Shown here: piece by piece, positions 44,476 to 58,226 of the stretch | Layout of the letters: each line of letters starts with the position of its first letter | Position numbering within the stretch: the first letter of the stretch is position 1 | Assembly (NCBI GenBank): GCA_016648135.1 | Contig: JADDOH010004199.1 | Span: forward strand, 62,001-126,000 | Reading direction: 5' to 3' | DNA: 64,000 bases | Source of the DNA: Agrypnia vestita | Lineage: Eukaryota > Arthropoda > Insecta > Trichoptera > Phryganeidae | Made by a program: the position numbers and the translations under genes | Notes under the pieces: model-generated | The model's input: the letters and a program-made list of their open reading frames with translations, nothing else | Told to the model about the DNA's origin: nothing | Database searches by the model: none

Positions 44476-44845
44476 TTAAAATATTAATATTAAAATTATA
44501 TTAAAATATCATATCATATTTATTATTAAACAATTAAAAATGTCCTGTACAATCTGGTCAAAGATGTAAGAGAATCCTACTTCGGAAAACCCCCTCAGAC
44601 TCATGGAATATATCAATATCCAAAGCGAATATATTTATGAAGTCGATCTACATCGGTTTGTATAATGTATTTGACCACATTGAAAATTCCATCAATATAT
44701 TTATGTTTTTCATGTCTTTCCAAAATTGTCTGGCTCATCGCATGATAAATACGCACAAGAGTTATAAATAAAAAAACTTTTTATATCTTCCGTTTTCATA
44801 CCTTGATTTGACTTAGTGCATAACCAGAATCAACCAGAATAAAGT

Positions 44846-44930
44846 GGACGCCTACTCGCCTAGTGATCTGGTGTTCGGAAGTTCGAGCCTAGTTTCAGTA
44901 GACCACAAAATTAATTTTATTTTCATACAT
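44846..44930 (+). repeat. Possible tRNA-related SINE
   Basis: CGCCTAGTGATCTGG (box A-like) and GAAGTTCGAGCC (box B-like) about 30 bases apart, followed by AGACCACAAAATTAATTTTA. The tail resembles those at 12890 and 21030. Confidence 0.4.
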
Positions 44931-45189
44931 TTTATTTTTAAATATAAAACATCTGTTATTTATAATAAAAGAAATTTAGTTACAATAATTGAATTCAATA
45001 TTAAAAAGAAGTATTTTTTATAATACTATCTTTTGTCATTAGTTTTATTTTTTAAATCTGCAATAGGGAAAAAATATATTATCAATATAATGTAAATGTA
45101 TTTTGAATCTGTCTTTTATAACATTTTATAAGAACAATTATATTTCACAAAAAATTACATATCGTACAACTTGGAATATTGTGTTCTTG

Positions 45190-45600
45190 ACGGGAACGCG
45201 CAAAAATAGGGGGTGATTCCACCGCCATATGATCAGGTCAACCTGATGGAACTGATATCGCAGATTCTCAGACGAAAGCGAGATCGTAAAAATTTCGCTG
45301 AGAATCTTAGAGCGGTCCAAAGGTTGAAGCAGGAGTCGAGTAGAGAAGAAGAAAAAGTCACAAGTAGATCTGGAGGTGAACGCAGGAGCAGAACTTAATT
45401 CTGGATTCCTTTGTCACGTTTTTTATTCAATAAAATCATCAGGGCCCGCACGCCCAGGCGCATTTTCAACGACCATTTCGGGAACCGACGACACCGACCT
45501 CTGTCGGACGGCGGGATAACTACTCATAATTCGAGTCGCAGCTCTATGAGCAGTGGTCCCGCATTCAAGATATCAATAAACCATGTAACCAAACATTCTA
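45190..45600 (+). other. Mixed-complexity block with short charged frame, unidentified
   Basis: The frame at 45213-45398 reads PPYDQVNLMELISQILRRKR, then DRKNFAENLRAVQRLKQESS and a basic end. Its charge resembles a gag-like or coiled-coil scrap, but I cannot identify it. An inverted repeat AGATTCTCAG/CTGAGAATCT lies within (45263, 45297). GC-rich sequence continues to about 45570. No splice sites I trust. Confidence 0.25.
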
Positions 45601-45609
45601 CTTTTGCTA

Positions 45610-47170
45610 TTTCATACTATTTTTACACATCTTTTTATTATCTTTATTTTATTTCATTAACAAATGTCTCTCAGGTTCATCCTTCATGGAAATAATCGGT
45701 AAAAGGGGGCCAGGCTCGCCAAGCTTATATTTGGTCTATCTGGCTAGCCTGGCTACACAAATTCAAAAAATTTTCTACATAAAATCATGTAAAGCCATAT
45801 ACAAGTAATTACAAAAATAAACTTTTTAAAATACATACATTCAAAAAATTACAATAAATAACTTCGGTTATTTTTAATAAAGAATGCGTTGAGCGCGCTA
45901 GGCATACCCAAAGGGTTTTATTTTCTTGCCCATGTGATTAAAAATATAATTAATAATTCTACTACATATAAAATAAAAATATAAAAAATCACTTTTTCTA
46001 CTAAAAATGTTTATCAGAGCCAACATATGAAAATTGGCAAAAAAGGCCCGATTAAGGGCCACCGGTTTTTCTAGTCCGACACACATTGTATTATATTAAG
46101 GGGAAATACCTAGAAAGTTCGAAAAAATGCATTCTTAAATTTTTTCATTTTCTTAAAGCTTGAGGTCTTAAGAATATCTGGTGAAAGTTTCAAACAAAAT
46201 TTAAAAAAAATAACAAAGTTATGTAGCTGATAATAGTGGCATCCTTTTGTTGATTAAGCGCCGCGCGACACGCAGGTAGCTGGCAGGCGGGCCCTTTTTG
46301 GCAAACGTTAGACCTGTTTTTATTATGTTTGTGGAGAGTGCTCGATAATATGGGAATTCTAAACAAGGTGGAGGACTTATATTATGGACCTGGAATCGAT
46401 GATTTTATGTAATTTGAAAAATTTCGCGATTTATTTATCGCTTAATTTTCAAACGCGTTTTACTCGAAACCATGACTCGCACCCCCAGTCAAATAGTCTC
46501 TTCAAAATCTTGTCTCAGAAAATGTCATGTGCATATACGTAGTTCAATTGTTTGTCCCTAGAGGGAACTGGTGTCATTGTAATATTAACCAAAAGTATAA
46601 ACATACCAAACAATCCAAACATTAACAGTGTCACGTATCGTAATTATTTTTTTGAGTTGTGACACTATTTGAGCGGGGGTGCGATGTGTTAAAAATCGGC
46701 GACCAAAATATCTCGGCAACCACTGAATGAATGATCAACTTGACATTTCTTATGGTTATTCTATACATAATTATCTAATCTTTGTCGTAGGATTTTTTTT
46801 TTCAAGTGACAGTTTTTTTTATCGGCATAATAAATCCGAATTTTTCCTTAAAAACGCTCTAAATTCAATGGCTTGCCATTTTGTCAAAAATCAATATTTT
46901 CAAAAACCCTTATGTCAAAGACTAAATTATAGTGTCAATTTTGATAGTCTTTTTGGTTTTTTTAATTTCATAATTACAGATGAAATGGGAGTAGTCTCCG
47001 CGGAGGACCTTTTTTTGGCAGTCGACAGAGCTCACAAAATTTCCTCCAATGTCGAATATTTTTTAATTAAAAAAAATTAACCTATTCTTAGAAGTGTATA
47101 CTTTCATGTAGAAATATATCAATACCATAATTCATATAAGTTTCCTTTAAAAAATTCACAAAAATTATCT
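45610..47170. other. AT-rich stretch, no gene supported
   Basis: A 117-codon plus frame (46727-47080) is F/N/K/I-rich with no recognisable domain and is probably chance. Nothing else is supported. Confidence 0.35.
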
Positions 47171-47171
47171 T

Positions 47172-47206
47172 TTTTTGGCGCTTCTACCTATGAAGCGCCA
47201 AAATTT
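47172..47206. repeat. Hairpin
   Basis: TTTTGGCGCTTC and GAAGCGCCAAAA pair perfectly (12 bp) around ACCTA-like loop sequence. Confidence 0.65.
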
Positions 47207-47209
47207 TCC

Positions 47210-48437
47210 CCCTTCATAAACACGACTGGTATTTGATATAGGAGTTACTTTGCGGTAAAATATGCTTGTTTTATTTTTGCTATCAACCAACACTAATATT
47301 ACACACACGTATAGGTATGCTTCTGTAAATACCCACTGTAGTTTCGAAAATAATTATGTGAAATTAATTAATTGACAAAAACATCCATCGTGTGTATGGT
47401 ACGAGTATAATGTTTTGTTTCGGTAAAAAAATGAGAAATGTACTCGTATATTGATTCGTTTTATTATTTTGTAATGTAATATTACGTGAATATCTTTACA
47501 GCCTTTACGATGTGTAATGATATACGTGAGTTACAGAAAAGCAAAACGGTAAGAGCACATAGGAGTTGTGTTAATTTACATGCTTTATGGCTCAGGATAA
47601 TGGATAAATGATAAATAATAATGGATAAATGTGAACTTTGATAAATGTTGTTTATTTATAAACCTTCAGACTTTCTGATGCATAAATGGTAAAATAAGCG
47701 AAAGGGTAGGCGCAGATATACGTGGCGGCGATCTGTTTTAGTCGTATATCTCTACTGGAATTTTATACACATATTTCGTATGTGTTTAGAAAGCACTTTT
47801 CTTCTAACACTTGTTCGTTTCGAAAGCAACCGACCACGTTGGCGATCTTCATCTTGCTTGCAGCAGCTCGAAATGGTTGGACCGTGAATTTTTCTATCCA
47901 CTGCCTCGGATTTTTCAGCCCGGATGTCCTTTTTCTTTAAGGATCCCTTCTGCTCGCAATTTTGCCTTGAATGATGAGTTACACGTTGGTACTTCCTTCT
48001 GCGTCGTATGATATTGGCATCATTTTGCAATTTACGGGTTTTCGTTGTTCTGAGGATTTATTTTTCCTTTCACATCCAAAACATTGCGATGTAGTTTGTA
48101 ACCCTGTTAATAAATTTTATTTTTAAAAGCCACCTGTATATCCATATTATCTTTAATATCTTAAATGATTCAAATCGCTTTGAATATGATAATTGAATAA
48201 AGAGTATGTATTTCACAATTGATTTTGAAAGCATGTTTGTATGTTTTAGAAACTTTTCATCAAAGACACATTTATTTTTAAATCTCCGCTTTGGCTTTTA
48301 AATCAGTTACAAAAATTATTAAAGTAAAAGTGAAAATGATAAACAGAACGACCGTTCGAAAGGAAGCGATTCTTCTTTTTATCCGACGCCGTGGGATACA
48401 GGTCACGCAGATATTCAAAGGAGGCTTGGGAAGGTAA
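47210..48437. other. No gene supported
   Basis: AT-rich DNA with a moderately GC-rich patch at 47700-48010 holding short overlapping frames on both strands, none recognised. Confidence 0.35.
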
Positions 48438-48439
48438 TA

Positions 48440-49724
48440 TTAGGTCCTTACATATGAAATTGGCGTTTAGTATGGGAGGAACATAAAGCCGATTTTTTTT
48501 TATTATAATATATTTATTTAATCAAAGTATGTACCATTGCTATCTATGCACTTTTGCCATCTCATAGGTAGTTCATCGATCCCTTTACTAAAAAAACCAT
48601 TCGGACGGGAATCAATAAAATCTTTGAAGGCGGTTTGGACTGCCCCATCGGAGTTGAATTTTTTCCTTTGCAAGAAGTTATCCAAATTTCGAAAAAAATG
48701 GTAATCTGTTGGGGCAAGGTCCGGAGAGTACGGTGGATGTCTTAGACATTCCAATTGAAGCTCCTCTAATTTGGTAGCCGTCTGTTGTGCAGTGTGTGGT
48801 CTAGCGTTATCATGAAGCAGCAGTGGCCTAGAGCGATTAACCAGCCTCGGTTGTTTAGCAGCTAGCTTTTCCATCATGGTTTGCAGTTGCTGACAATAGA
48901 CATCTGCCGTAATCGTCTGGCCAGATTTAAGAAAGCTGTAGTGAACGACACCAGCACTAGTCCACCAAACGCTCACAAGTAACTTTTTTGGAGTCAATTT
49001 TCGCTTGGGGCATGGTTTGGCTGGTTCGGCAGGGTTCAGCCATTGCGATGAGCGCTTCCGATTATCGTACAGGATCCACTTTTCATCACAGGTAATGATT
49101 CGATTTAAAATCCTTCATTATTGTGCCGGTTGAGTAATGCAACGCAGCAGTCAACGCGCGTTTGTTGATTTGCTTCACTCAATTCGTGAGGTACCCACCT
49201 TTCAAGCTTTTTCACCTTACCAATTTGCTTCAAGTGGATTAAAACAGTTTTATCACTAACACCGCAGCCTGCAGCTAACTCGGATGTGGTTTGCGATGGA
49301 TCCGCTTCCACAATAGCCTTCAATTCTTCATTATCAACTTTGGTCTCCGGCCGTCCACGGGGCTTGTTCTGCAGGTCGAAATTTCCAGAACGAAAACGTT
49401 GGAACCAAAAACGCACTGTGTTTTTTTTTGCGGCACCGTCGCCATACACATCATTAATCCTTCGAGCCGTTTCTGCAGCACTGGTGCCACGGTGGAACTC
49501 ATACTCGTAAATAACGCGATATTTCAAGTTTTTCATTTTGTAAACTGAGTGACGCAAAGAAAAAAACAATTGAGGAAAAAACAAATAAATTATAATTTTC
49601 AAAACACAAATACATGAGTAAATAGCTGTATAAATTTGGATTTGGAATTCCTAAACAAAGAGAAGATATTTGAGATCAAATTTGCCAGTACGGCAAAACG
49701 CCAGTTTCATATGTAAGGACCTAA
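48440..49724 (-). mobile_element. Full-length mariner, cecropia-like, 1285 bp
   Basis: The terminal inverted repeats are TTAGGTCCTTACATATGAAA (left) and its complement at the right end (..TTTCATATGTAAGGACCTAA). They extend through TTGGCGTTT/AAACGCCAG, about 29 bp with few mismatches. TA dinucleotides flank at 48438-48439 and 49725-49726. The length matches standard mariners. It encodes a mariner transposase on the minus strand, broken by one frameshift. The high terminal identity suggests a fairly young insertion. Confidence 0.95.
48518..49538 (-). pseudogene. Mariner transposase, one frameshift
   Basis: The first part starts at MKNLKYRVIYEYEFHRGTSA (49538; the Met further upstream adds a non-mariner leader). 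It carries the HTH region with RFWFQRFRSGNFDLQNKPRG, RPETKVDNEELKAIVEADPS, then WVPHELSEANQQTR, to RHNNEGF near 49104. One missing base there converts FLNRIITCDEKW to a stop. The next frame gives ITCDEKWILYDNRKRSSQWL (first D), LLHDNARPHTAQQT (second D) and PPYSPDLAPTDYHFFRNLDN (third D: DD34D) to CIDSNGTYFD. All catalytic residues remain. This is the cecropia/irritans-like mariner group by similarity. Cut-and-paste transposition at TA sites is the family role. Confidence 0.95.
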
Positions 49725-49729
49725 TATAT

Positions 49730-51200
49730 TAAGAAAAATGCACAAATATCCACGACGCAAGTAATGTTGAATATTACCGCGGCTACTCGTCGACCGGGCC
49801 CTTTGGAAAGACGGGAAAGATTCTGACTTACTCGGACCCTTTGCGTGGAAAATAGAAAATGCCTCTTGCTCTACATATCGATTTTTCACTCGGGATTCAT
49901 CTGCCTCGGTGTCCACCTCCCATGCATCGAACTCCTGTAATTTGGCTTTAGCACACCGTAACATGCATATTGTATTTTATTTGCAGAAAATTTTTACACA
50001 TTATTTGATGTGTACTCAGTATTTAATATAAAAAATAGAGGAATATATTTGCTGACTGACTGACGAAGCTGACTACATTTCTCCGAATATGTTATGAAAG
50101 AAAGGAAAAAAGAACTCTGAAGTAGGTATATAATTTTATCATTATTAAATAAGTATCCTAACCGATATACAACACAAGTAGATTAGCCTTTATTGATTCA
50201 TTAATGATACATGGTACATGGCACGTATATGACGATAGGTAAGTTTATTGATACTAAATATAATAAAATACATTTGATATTTATTGAAAAATATTTATGC
50301 CATATTTACGACATATTTAAATAAGTTTTAAAATTTGGTCATTTCGCTTAAGTTTTTATCACTCTGATGATGGAAAACGAAACTGATTAGTTTAATAATT
50401 AATATCATCTGGTTAAATACGAAGATAATTTTATAATATTGTAAATATAATATAATCATTATAAAACATGACTTAAGACCATCGACGATATAAACATGTT
50501 AATGAATATGTTAATCTTCACGAGACTTCAATCTTGCTGTATGATTATTCAGCCTTACTTACTTACTCACATATGTGTAGTAATATTTGGAAAAATAAAT
50601 AAAGTGGTTTGCGTCATTTCTAAATAAAGATTGCCGTTATTTTCTTTTTCTAAGAATTCCAAACACGTAGAACTTAAGAAGTAAATCATGCATTTCTCAT
50701 TTGATATTTGTTATAATTTGTTTTTAAATGGTATCAGTTAACTTTTGTACAGCTTTATTCTTGCCTCTCTGTAAATATATTTTATCTCGCAAATTTTATT
50801 AAAATTAACAATATACACTAGCACACTAGCTAACCACGTCAGTATTCATGAACTATAGAATATAGAGCCAGTCATTTGTGATATCGAAACAATCATACTA
50901 CTACTCATAAGTACTACTTTATAACGTTGAACGTTTCGTCAATTGAGATATAGATATTTTGATTTCAAATTGTGTTGCCACCATAATAATAAATATTTTA
51001 TTCTAATTATGCAAATAGAATATTCCATTCTTCGTTTTCAGTTTTAATACAATCGCATTCTGTTATAGTAAGAATACTTAAGGTGTTTATGTAGTAATAA
51101 TTATTCCGAATTTATTAATCATATTTTGGGTATGAATCATTTTTTTGATATTAGTAAGGATTTTCAAATTTTACATGCAGAATTACAGTTGGATAATTTA
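49730..51200. other. AT-rich stretch, no gene seen
   Basis: An 85-codon minus frame at 49707-49964 begins outside the mariner and runs into its end, so it is not credible. Nothing else apart from the motif at 50366-50400. Confidence 0.35.
50366..50400 (+). repeat. Degenerate hammerhead-like sequence
   Basis: CTCTGATGATGGAAAACGAAACTG has both core boxes but stem II is too short to fold. It resembles the motif at 58312 with a deletion. Confidence 0.35.
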
Positions 51201-51214
51201 GAAATTTAGGAAAC

Positions 51215-51446
51215 ACAATAGTGTTAATAATAAATTGAATATTATAAATAACCAGGTCCTCTTTACAAATATGTGTTTGTTTTAAATTTGTTTTCACGTT
51301 ATTAGGTACTTAATTATTTATTCATCTTCCATATATTTATTTTTATTTTGTTATTGGTTATTCAATTTTTAATTTTTAGTATACGTTGTATCCTAATGAA
51401 AGAACTTTCCGAAACATGTTGGTATTTTCCACAAATTAGTGGTGAA
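51215..51446 (+). repeat. Penelope-type terminal fragment
   Basis: It shares TTGAATATTATAAATAACCA, CATTTTCC-like text and the outer end AAATTAGTGGTGAAAAC with the 53565-54135 unit. The hammerhead at 51388-51428 reads CCTAATGAAAGAACTTTCCG, AAACATGTTGG; the first box is CTAATGA. One arm only. Confidence 0.65.
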
Positions 51447-51659
51447 AACAAAGCATATTTTTATTGATTATAAAAATAAATATGGTTTTTAATACTTAAC
51501 TTCCTACATTTCTAGATTCTAGATTAGAATAGACATATTCTAGAATAATTACAGAATTATTTAAGAATAACTACCGAAAATTAATTGAAAAATAATTTTT
51601 ACGTTTCCGGGGATATTATTATAAAGTATATTTTTTACTGAAATGTTTGAGAGGATTTT

Positions 51660-51900
51660 GAAAATCCGTTAAAATACTTCCTCGCATCCTATTGGGTGAT
51701 TTCTTCCTCCTCTTGCTATCGACAAAGTCTCGTGTTGCGCTCGGTTCCCCAATTCTGTGTATCGGTGTCAAACTAATTTTCTTTTTGATTTATAGCTCTT
51801 TCAATTTCGCACCGTTTTTTCTGCTTGTGAGGTATACAGTACTTTTTGCGTTCTCGCTCAATTTTCTTTATTTACTTTATCCATACTCAATTTTTTGTTC
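51660..51900. other. Pyrimidine-rich stretch, no gene supported
   Basis: A hydrophobic 75-codon plus frame (51692-51919, LLLLSTKSRVALGSPILCIG) is open but low in complexity and not recognised. Confidence 0.25.
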
Positions 51901-51977
51901 CAAACAACACATTATTTAAATAGAAAAAATATTAACAGAATATTAGTAAACTTAGTAAAAACCACTACCAGATTTAC

Positions 51978-52020
51978 GGTCTACCGGTTTCTAGACGTAC
52001 CCGTCTCTTCGTCACGACCA
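51978..52020 (-). ncRNA. Hammerhead motif, mutated core
   Basis: Same family as 37419-37460, but the first box reads GTGACGA (C to G) and the last pair of stem II is lost (CGTCTA). Stem I GGTC/GACC and GAAACCGGTA remain. Probably inactive. Confidence 0.6.
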
Positions 52021-52222
52021 ACACTACATTACTATATTCACAACACTATACACCCCAACCATAGTATTGTTAAACTATCACCACTATTGATCACATGCGT
52101 GTTAATCTTGTCAGAGACAAGCATGCACTGATTTATAGCCTACTGAACAATTCAGGAATCTAAAGAGAGAGAATGAGAGGGGGCGGGATCTAATGTGGGT
52201 GTTACCATATCTTTTGTGAATG

Positions 52223-52620
52223 TTAATTAAACAAAGGGCTACATGGAAAATTAATTTGGTTATTAATGAGAGGTACTCTATTATTCACCGCCTCCCTAAT
52301 GTAAAAAATATCTAAATTATTCAATTTTAAACCTTTATTATTAGTATTTAATATTTTCACTCCTATTTTTGGGTCAAATTTATGATTATTTTCTATGAGG
52401 TGGTTGGAAAATTCGGAAAAATTGTTGTTATTAAGAAACCTCATGTGTTCTTTGATTCTAGTATTAAAATTACGAGATATCCTTCCAATACAAGGTGCTG
52501 GACACGAGCTACATGTTAACTGGTAGATTCCTGAGTTGTCCATTATATAATTTTTATCTTTATTGTTAATAAGTATTTTTCTTCTGTTATTGTTAGTATA
52601 AAAAGCTGGTTTAATAATAA
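52223..52620 (-). pseudogene. Penelope-like GIY-YIG endonuclease domain, 5'-truncated
   Basis: The frame runs open from about 52620, beginning KPAFYTNNNRRKILINNKDK, then SGIYQLTCSSCPAPCIGRIS and RNFNTRIKEHMRFLN. GIY is intact; YIG is CIG (Y to C). The arginine of TRIKEH and a glutamate in FYIREAVNNR remain. The two CxxC-like cysteine pairs are typical of the Penelope group. It ends with VPLINNQINFPCSPLFN. No RT domain precedes it. An internal Met at 52543 is not the true start. Confidence 0.88.
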
Positions 52621-52736
52621 TATTTTTTTTTTTTCCCTTCTACCGATAACTTTAACCAGGCGCTACCAAAACTTTTTCTTTAAAAGAATCTTAAAAAGAT
52701 TTTGGGAACGACGAGAATCGATCTTGTTACCTTTTG

Positions 52737-52906
52737 AATGAAATTTAAAATAAATTAAATTTTAATAAATATTATTGTCAAGGTTCATTATCACTCTCGT
52801 CGATAACGGCCTGGCAAGCCGAAACAGCTGTCACATTTAAAGTAACGCTTAACCTGCAGAAGTTGATAATATTTATTAAAAATTAATTTATTTTAAATTC
52901 CATTAA
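52737..52906. repeat. Inverted repeat with hammerhead-like centre
   Basis: The left arm (ATGAAATTTAAAATAAATTA..TAATAAATATTATTG) is mirrored at 52853-52903 with few differences. The 60-bp centre contains GGCCTGGCAAGCCGAAACAG followed by CTGTCACA: a GAAAC box with a self-complementary ACAGCTGT stem III and GTC triplet. The CTGANGA box is not intact (CGTCGATAA). Confidence 0.55.
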
Positions 52907-52919
52907 AAATAAATATGGA

Positions 52920-53560
52920 GTTTTACAAAGAAAACACAAAAACCATACATAAAAAAATCACATTTCACTACTAAGAGAGTGCTCTACTATTTTGTTATTC
53001 GACTCATTAGACTCTGGAGCTGAATTCTCACAACAGTGTACATACAATGATGTTTTTTTTAGAATTGCATGCATTAGTTAAAATTTTAATATACTCGCAT
53101 GTGCATTATTATTTATACATTCGCAACATCAAATTTAAATGACAATATTGTTTTTTTATAATAGGTCCACCTACTGAACTTAGTAACCATCTTAATTTTA
53201 AAGTACTTATTAATAAAGTGCTTAAAATAATTATCATTAAATTGGATGGAAAACATAACAGACGAAGGCCAAATCCATCAATAATATGAGCTTAAAACGC
53301 TGCTTAACATATATTTTCACGTCTAATTAGTATCTTTCGACAGTGCGGTATTAAGTATCCTCACTTGACATGGGGTAGACCCGGCTGGGTTAAGTTTAAC
53401 TGAAGGAATTCATATATTTCGAACCATATTCTAGGCACGGATTATATTATGATACACGTGTTTGTGATATTTTGTGCATTTTTGTTATTATTTACATTAT
53501 TTATTCATTTTTTTTGTAATCAAAATTAAATATTTAACTTTAATTAATAAAAATAAACTT
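52920..53560. other. AT-rich stretch, no gene seen
   Basis: No supported feature. Confidence 0.4.
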
Positions 53561-53584
53561 AGTTTTCACCACTTTTGTATTGAA

Positions 53585-53629
53585 AATATCATCATGTTTC
53601 AGAGCCCATGGTCCCTTCGTCAGGATACA
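53585..53629 (-). ncRNA. Hammerhead motif, nearly intact
   Basis: Minus strand: stem I GTATC/GATAT, CTGACGA, stem II GGACC/GGCTC with loop ATG, GAAAC, then ATGAT where relatives have ATGTT. The core boxes are intact, the triplet altered. Confidence 0.55.
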
Positions 53630-53819
53630 ATTGTATACTAACAAAATTAAGTTAAAAAAATCGAAAAAAAAAATCACAAATAAATTTAAAAAAGAAAAAG
53701 TGTTAATAGTAAATTGAATATTATAAATAACCAGGTCCTTTTTACAAATAGTTCTCTATTAAATTTATTTTCATGGTAAGTAGGTATTATTATTCATTTT
53801 CCATATGTAACTTTTAAAA

Positions 53820-53830
53820 TATTTTGATTG
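53820..53830. repeat. 11-bp target duplication (left)
   Basis: TATTTTGATTG, repeated exactly at 54058-54068. Compared with 29242-29262 (AATATTTTAACTGTCTATAC), the uninterrupted family sequence has it once. Confidence 0.75.
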
Positions 53831-54057
53831 TAATTGATATAAATTAACTTTGTTAAAACCACTTATTTATTGAAAAAATTCAACATGTTTCGAAGCCAAT
53901 GGCTTCTCAGGATAACTTCTTTCATCCTGACGATGAAGCCATTGGCTTCGAAACATGTTGAATTTTTTCAATAAATAAGTTTTTTTTTACAAAGTTAATT
54001 TATATCAATTATAATTATGTTACCACAAAATAAATTTTCTACATTTGAAGAAGAAAT
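53831..54057. mobile_element. 227-bp palindromic hammerhead element
   Basis: Arms of about 83-90 bp (53831-53913 minus, 53924-54013 plus) run from ATCCTGA.. through AAGCCATTGGCTTCGAAAC, ATGTTGAATTTTTTCAATAA to AACTTTGTTAA..TTATATCAATTA, followed by AATTATGTTACCACAAAATA. It has no coding sequence. It is bounded by an 11-bp duplication and inserted in a different Penelope-type unit. Confidence 0.75.
53919..53966 (+). ncRNA. Hammerhead ribozyme motif, intact core
   Basis: CTGACGA, stem II GAAGCC-ATT-GGCTTC, GAAAC, AT, GTT, with stem I only partly paired (TC/GA). The mirror copy on the minus strand (about 53877-53914) lacks bases in the first box (CTGAGA). Confidence 0.6.
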
Positions 54058-54068
54058 TATTTTGATTG
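54058..54068. repeat. 11-bp target duplication (right)
   Basis: TATTTTGATTG, identical to 53820-53830. Confidence 0.75.
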
Positions 54069-54139
54069 TCTATACTTCGATCTTTGAATTTAATTTTGTT
54101 GGTATACAATTGTATCCTGACGAAGGGGATATGTGTTTT

Positions 54140-55590
54140 CAAGGTATAATTTTGAAAGGAAACAAACCGTAATCATTAATGAATTTATTCCTGCCAATTG
54201 CTTTGAAAAGCGAGTAAGGATACAACGGTGAATATATGTTTTCAATTAAGGCTATTCATCTTATACGCGAACTGATACACGTAACGAATTCTCCTTAAAT
54301 AAACACATTGCAGCATTATGATATGTGAAGCATTGATTAGATCGTTCAACGTTTATTTGAAACATGATAATATAATTTTCTTTCGTCTTTTGTTTAAGAT
54401 CGCTGTCTTCCTCATATTATATTCACGATGTTATAAGCTTGTTCTTCAATAGATTTTCCTTGTACCATCAATAAATCTTTTATGAACTTGTTTTTCTTGA
54501 AGTTCGCAGAATTATTTTACCACTGTTTTTCGGTATTGCGTTCTTAGTTACTGTAGCATTTACATGTTCAAACAACTATGCCACATCTACGTAAATGTAC
54601 ATACATATGAGTTAGTTTTGGAATACTTCAAGTTCAGCTTCTGGCCCTAAAAAGTACTTTCATCCCTGTAAATTGCAGGCGGCATCCTGTTCCCTGCACT
54701 GTCTATTAACATGACTAAGTTTCTGATGCGTCGCGTGTACCTATTGTACCGATGTGCCGGTTCAAGACCGTACAGGAACCGAGACAAATCGTGGACGACA
54801 TTATTTTTTACCATCATCACTTATTTAGCTTGTAAATCGAAATTTATTTTCAAATCAATTAATTATACATTTCTATGATTAGAATGTGGTGGTATATTAT
54901 TTGTTAAAATGAAATCTATATCTGATATTACAAATATGTTCTTCTACAATTGAGATATTCGCTCTCACTCTGATTTAAATTCATATTTGAATGTACCTTC
55001 TGTTATCTGCGTTGCTCAGGAATGTACGCAGTAATTTTTTTTTATTTAGAATGCAGCCAATACCATGGAGCTAGGCACAAAGGATTCCTATTTTTAATTG
55101 GTTGTTTTCGTACAATATGAGTTTTTCAATTTTCAATTGGGCAATACTACACTAACTTTATTTAAATAAAGTTCGAAAACCTGAAATATGTTTATGGATG
55201 GAAATGGAAATTGGGTTGATATACATATAAATAAGTACCGTTTTATTATTGAAATATTATTGAAACTCTCATTTTACCAAATGTTATAAATCGATATTAT
55301 TTATATATTACTTCTTTCCATTTAAATGGCAGTTTATTTTTCTTAAAGAATTTTGCGACATTAAAAAAATGTAGTTACCTATTTGATATTTGTTACATGT
55401 AATTTATACGATTCAAATTATTTTTGTACATTTACGCAGTAAAAGCAAAAGTGCCTCTTCTCTTTATTAATACTTCAAATCAGAATAACTCTTTCAAATA
55501 GTGTTTTGTTTATAGATTGATGTAAACCAACTGAGACGCGCCGTATTATAGCACGTGAAAAACAAAAATCAATCATATCAGTTGTTTTGT
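54140..55590. other. AT-rich stretch, probably intronic
   Basis: No coding or RNA feature supported. It lies upstream of the membralin exon on the same strand. Confidence 0.4.
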
Positions 55591-55599
55591 TTCTCCTTG

Positions 55600-55790
55600 A
55601 CTCACATTGTCTGCCCGCCTTGAATGATGGTTATATTATACCGATACACCGCCGGGCAGAGCCGCCTGGGGGCGGGGGCGGAGGCTGTCGGGTGCTCCAC
55701 ACTCCGCGCCCGGGGAGGCGTCCCTGTATGTTCAGCTATGGCGTGTTGTAGCGTGAAAGAACCACTCCAAGTGGACATAAACGTGACATT
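55600..55790. promoter_or_regulatory. GC/CpG-rich block
   Basis: Strong GC island (CCGCCTGGGGGCGGGGGCGG, CGCGCCCGGGGAGGCG) with no recognisable peptide. It lies 2.3 kb upstream of the membralin exon. Candidate regulatory element by composition only. Confidence 0.33.
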
Positions 55791-55799
55791 CATTTAAAT

Positions 55800-58226
<2,427 letters not shown>

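Larger units (their letters stand above)
51960..52640 (-). mobile_element. Truncated Penelope-like element: GIY-YIG frame plus hammerhead terminus
   Basis: In minus-strand order it has a GIY-YIG endonuclease frame (52620-52223), a short untranslated region, a C/A-rich spacer, then the hammerhead arm (52019-51978) with the ACCACTACCAG outer end. The order (nuclease at the C-terminus, ribozyme-bearing terminal repeat after it) is that of Penelope-like elements. It directly links the 37384-37610 palindrome family to its coding parent. Confidence 0.85.
53565..54135. repeat. Penelope-type palindromic unit, split by a second unit
   Basis: Left arm 53565-53650 (minus) carries a hammerhead (53585-53629); right arm about 54070-54135 (plus) carries TACAATTGTATCCTGACGAA and then breaks off. 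The spacer matches that of 29085-29345 but is interrupted at 53831-54057 by another palindromic unit. Confidence 0.75.

Noticed and set aside
46727..47080. Plus frame of 117 codons
   Set aside because: F/N/I/K-rich, typical of chance frames in AT-rich DNA; no motif recognised.
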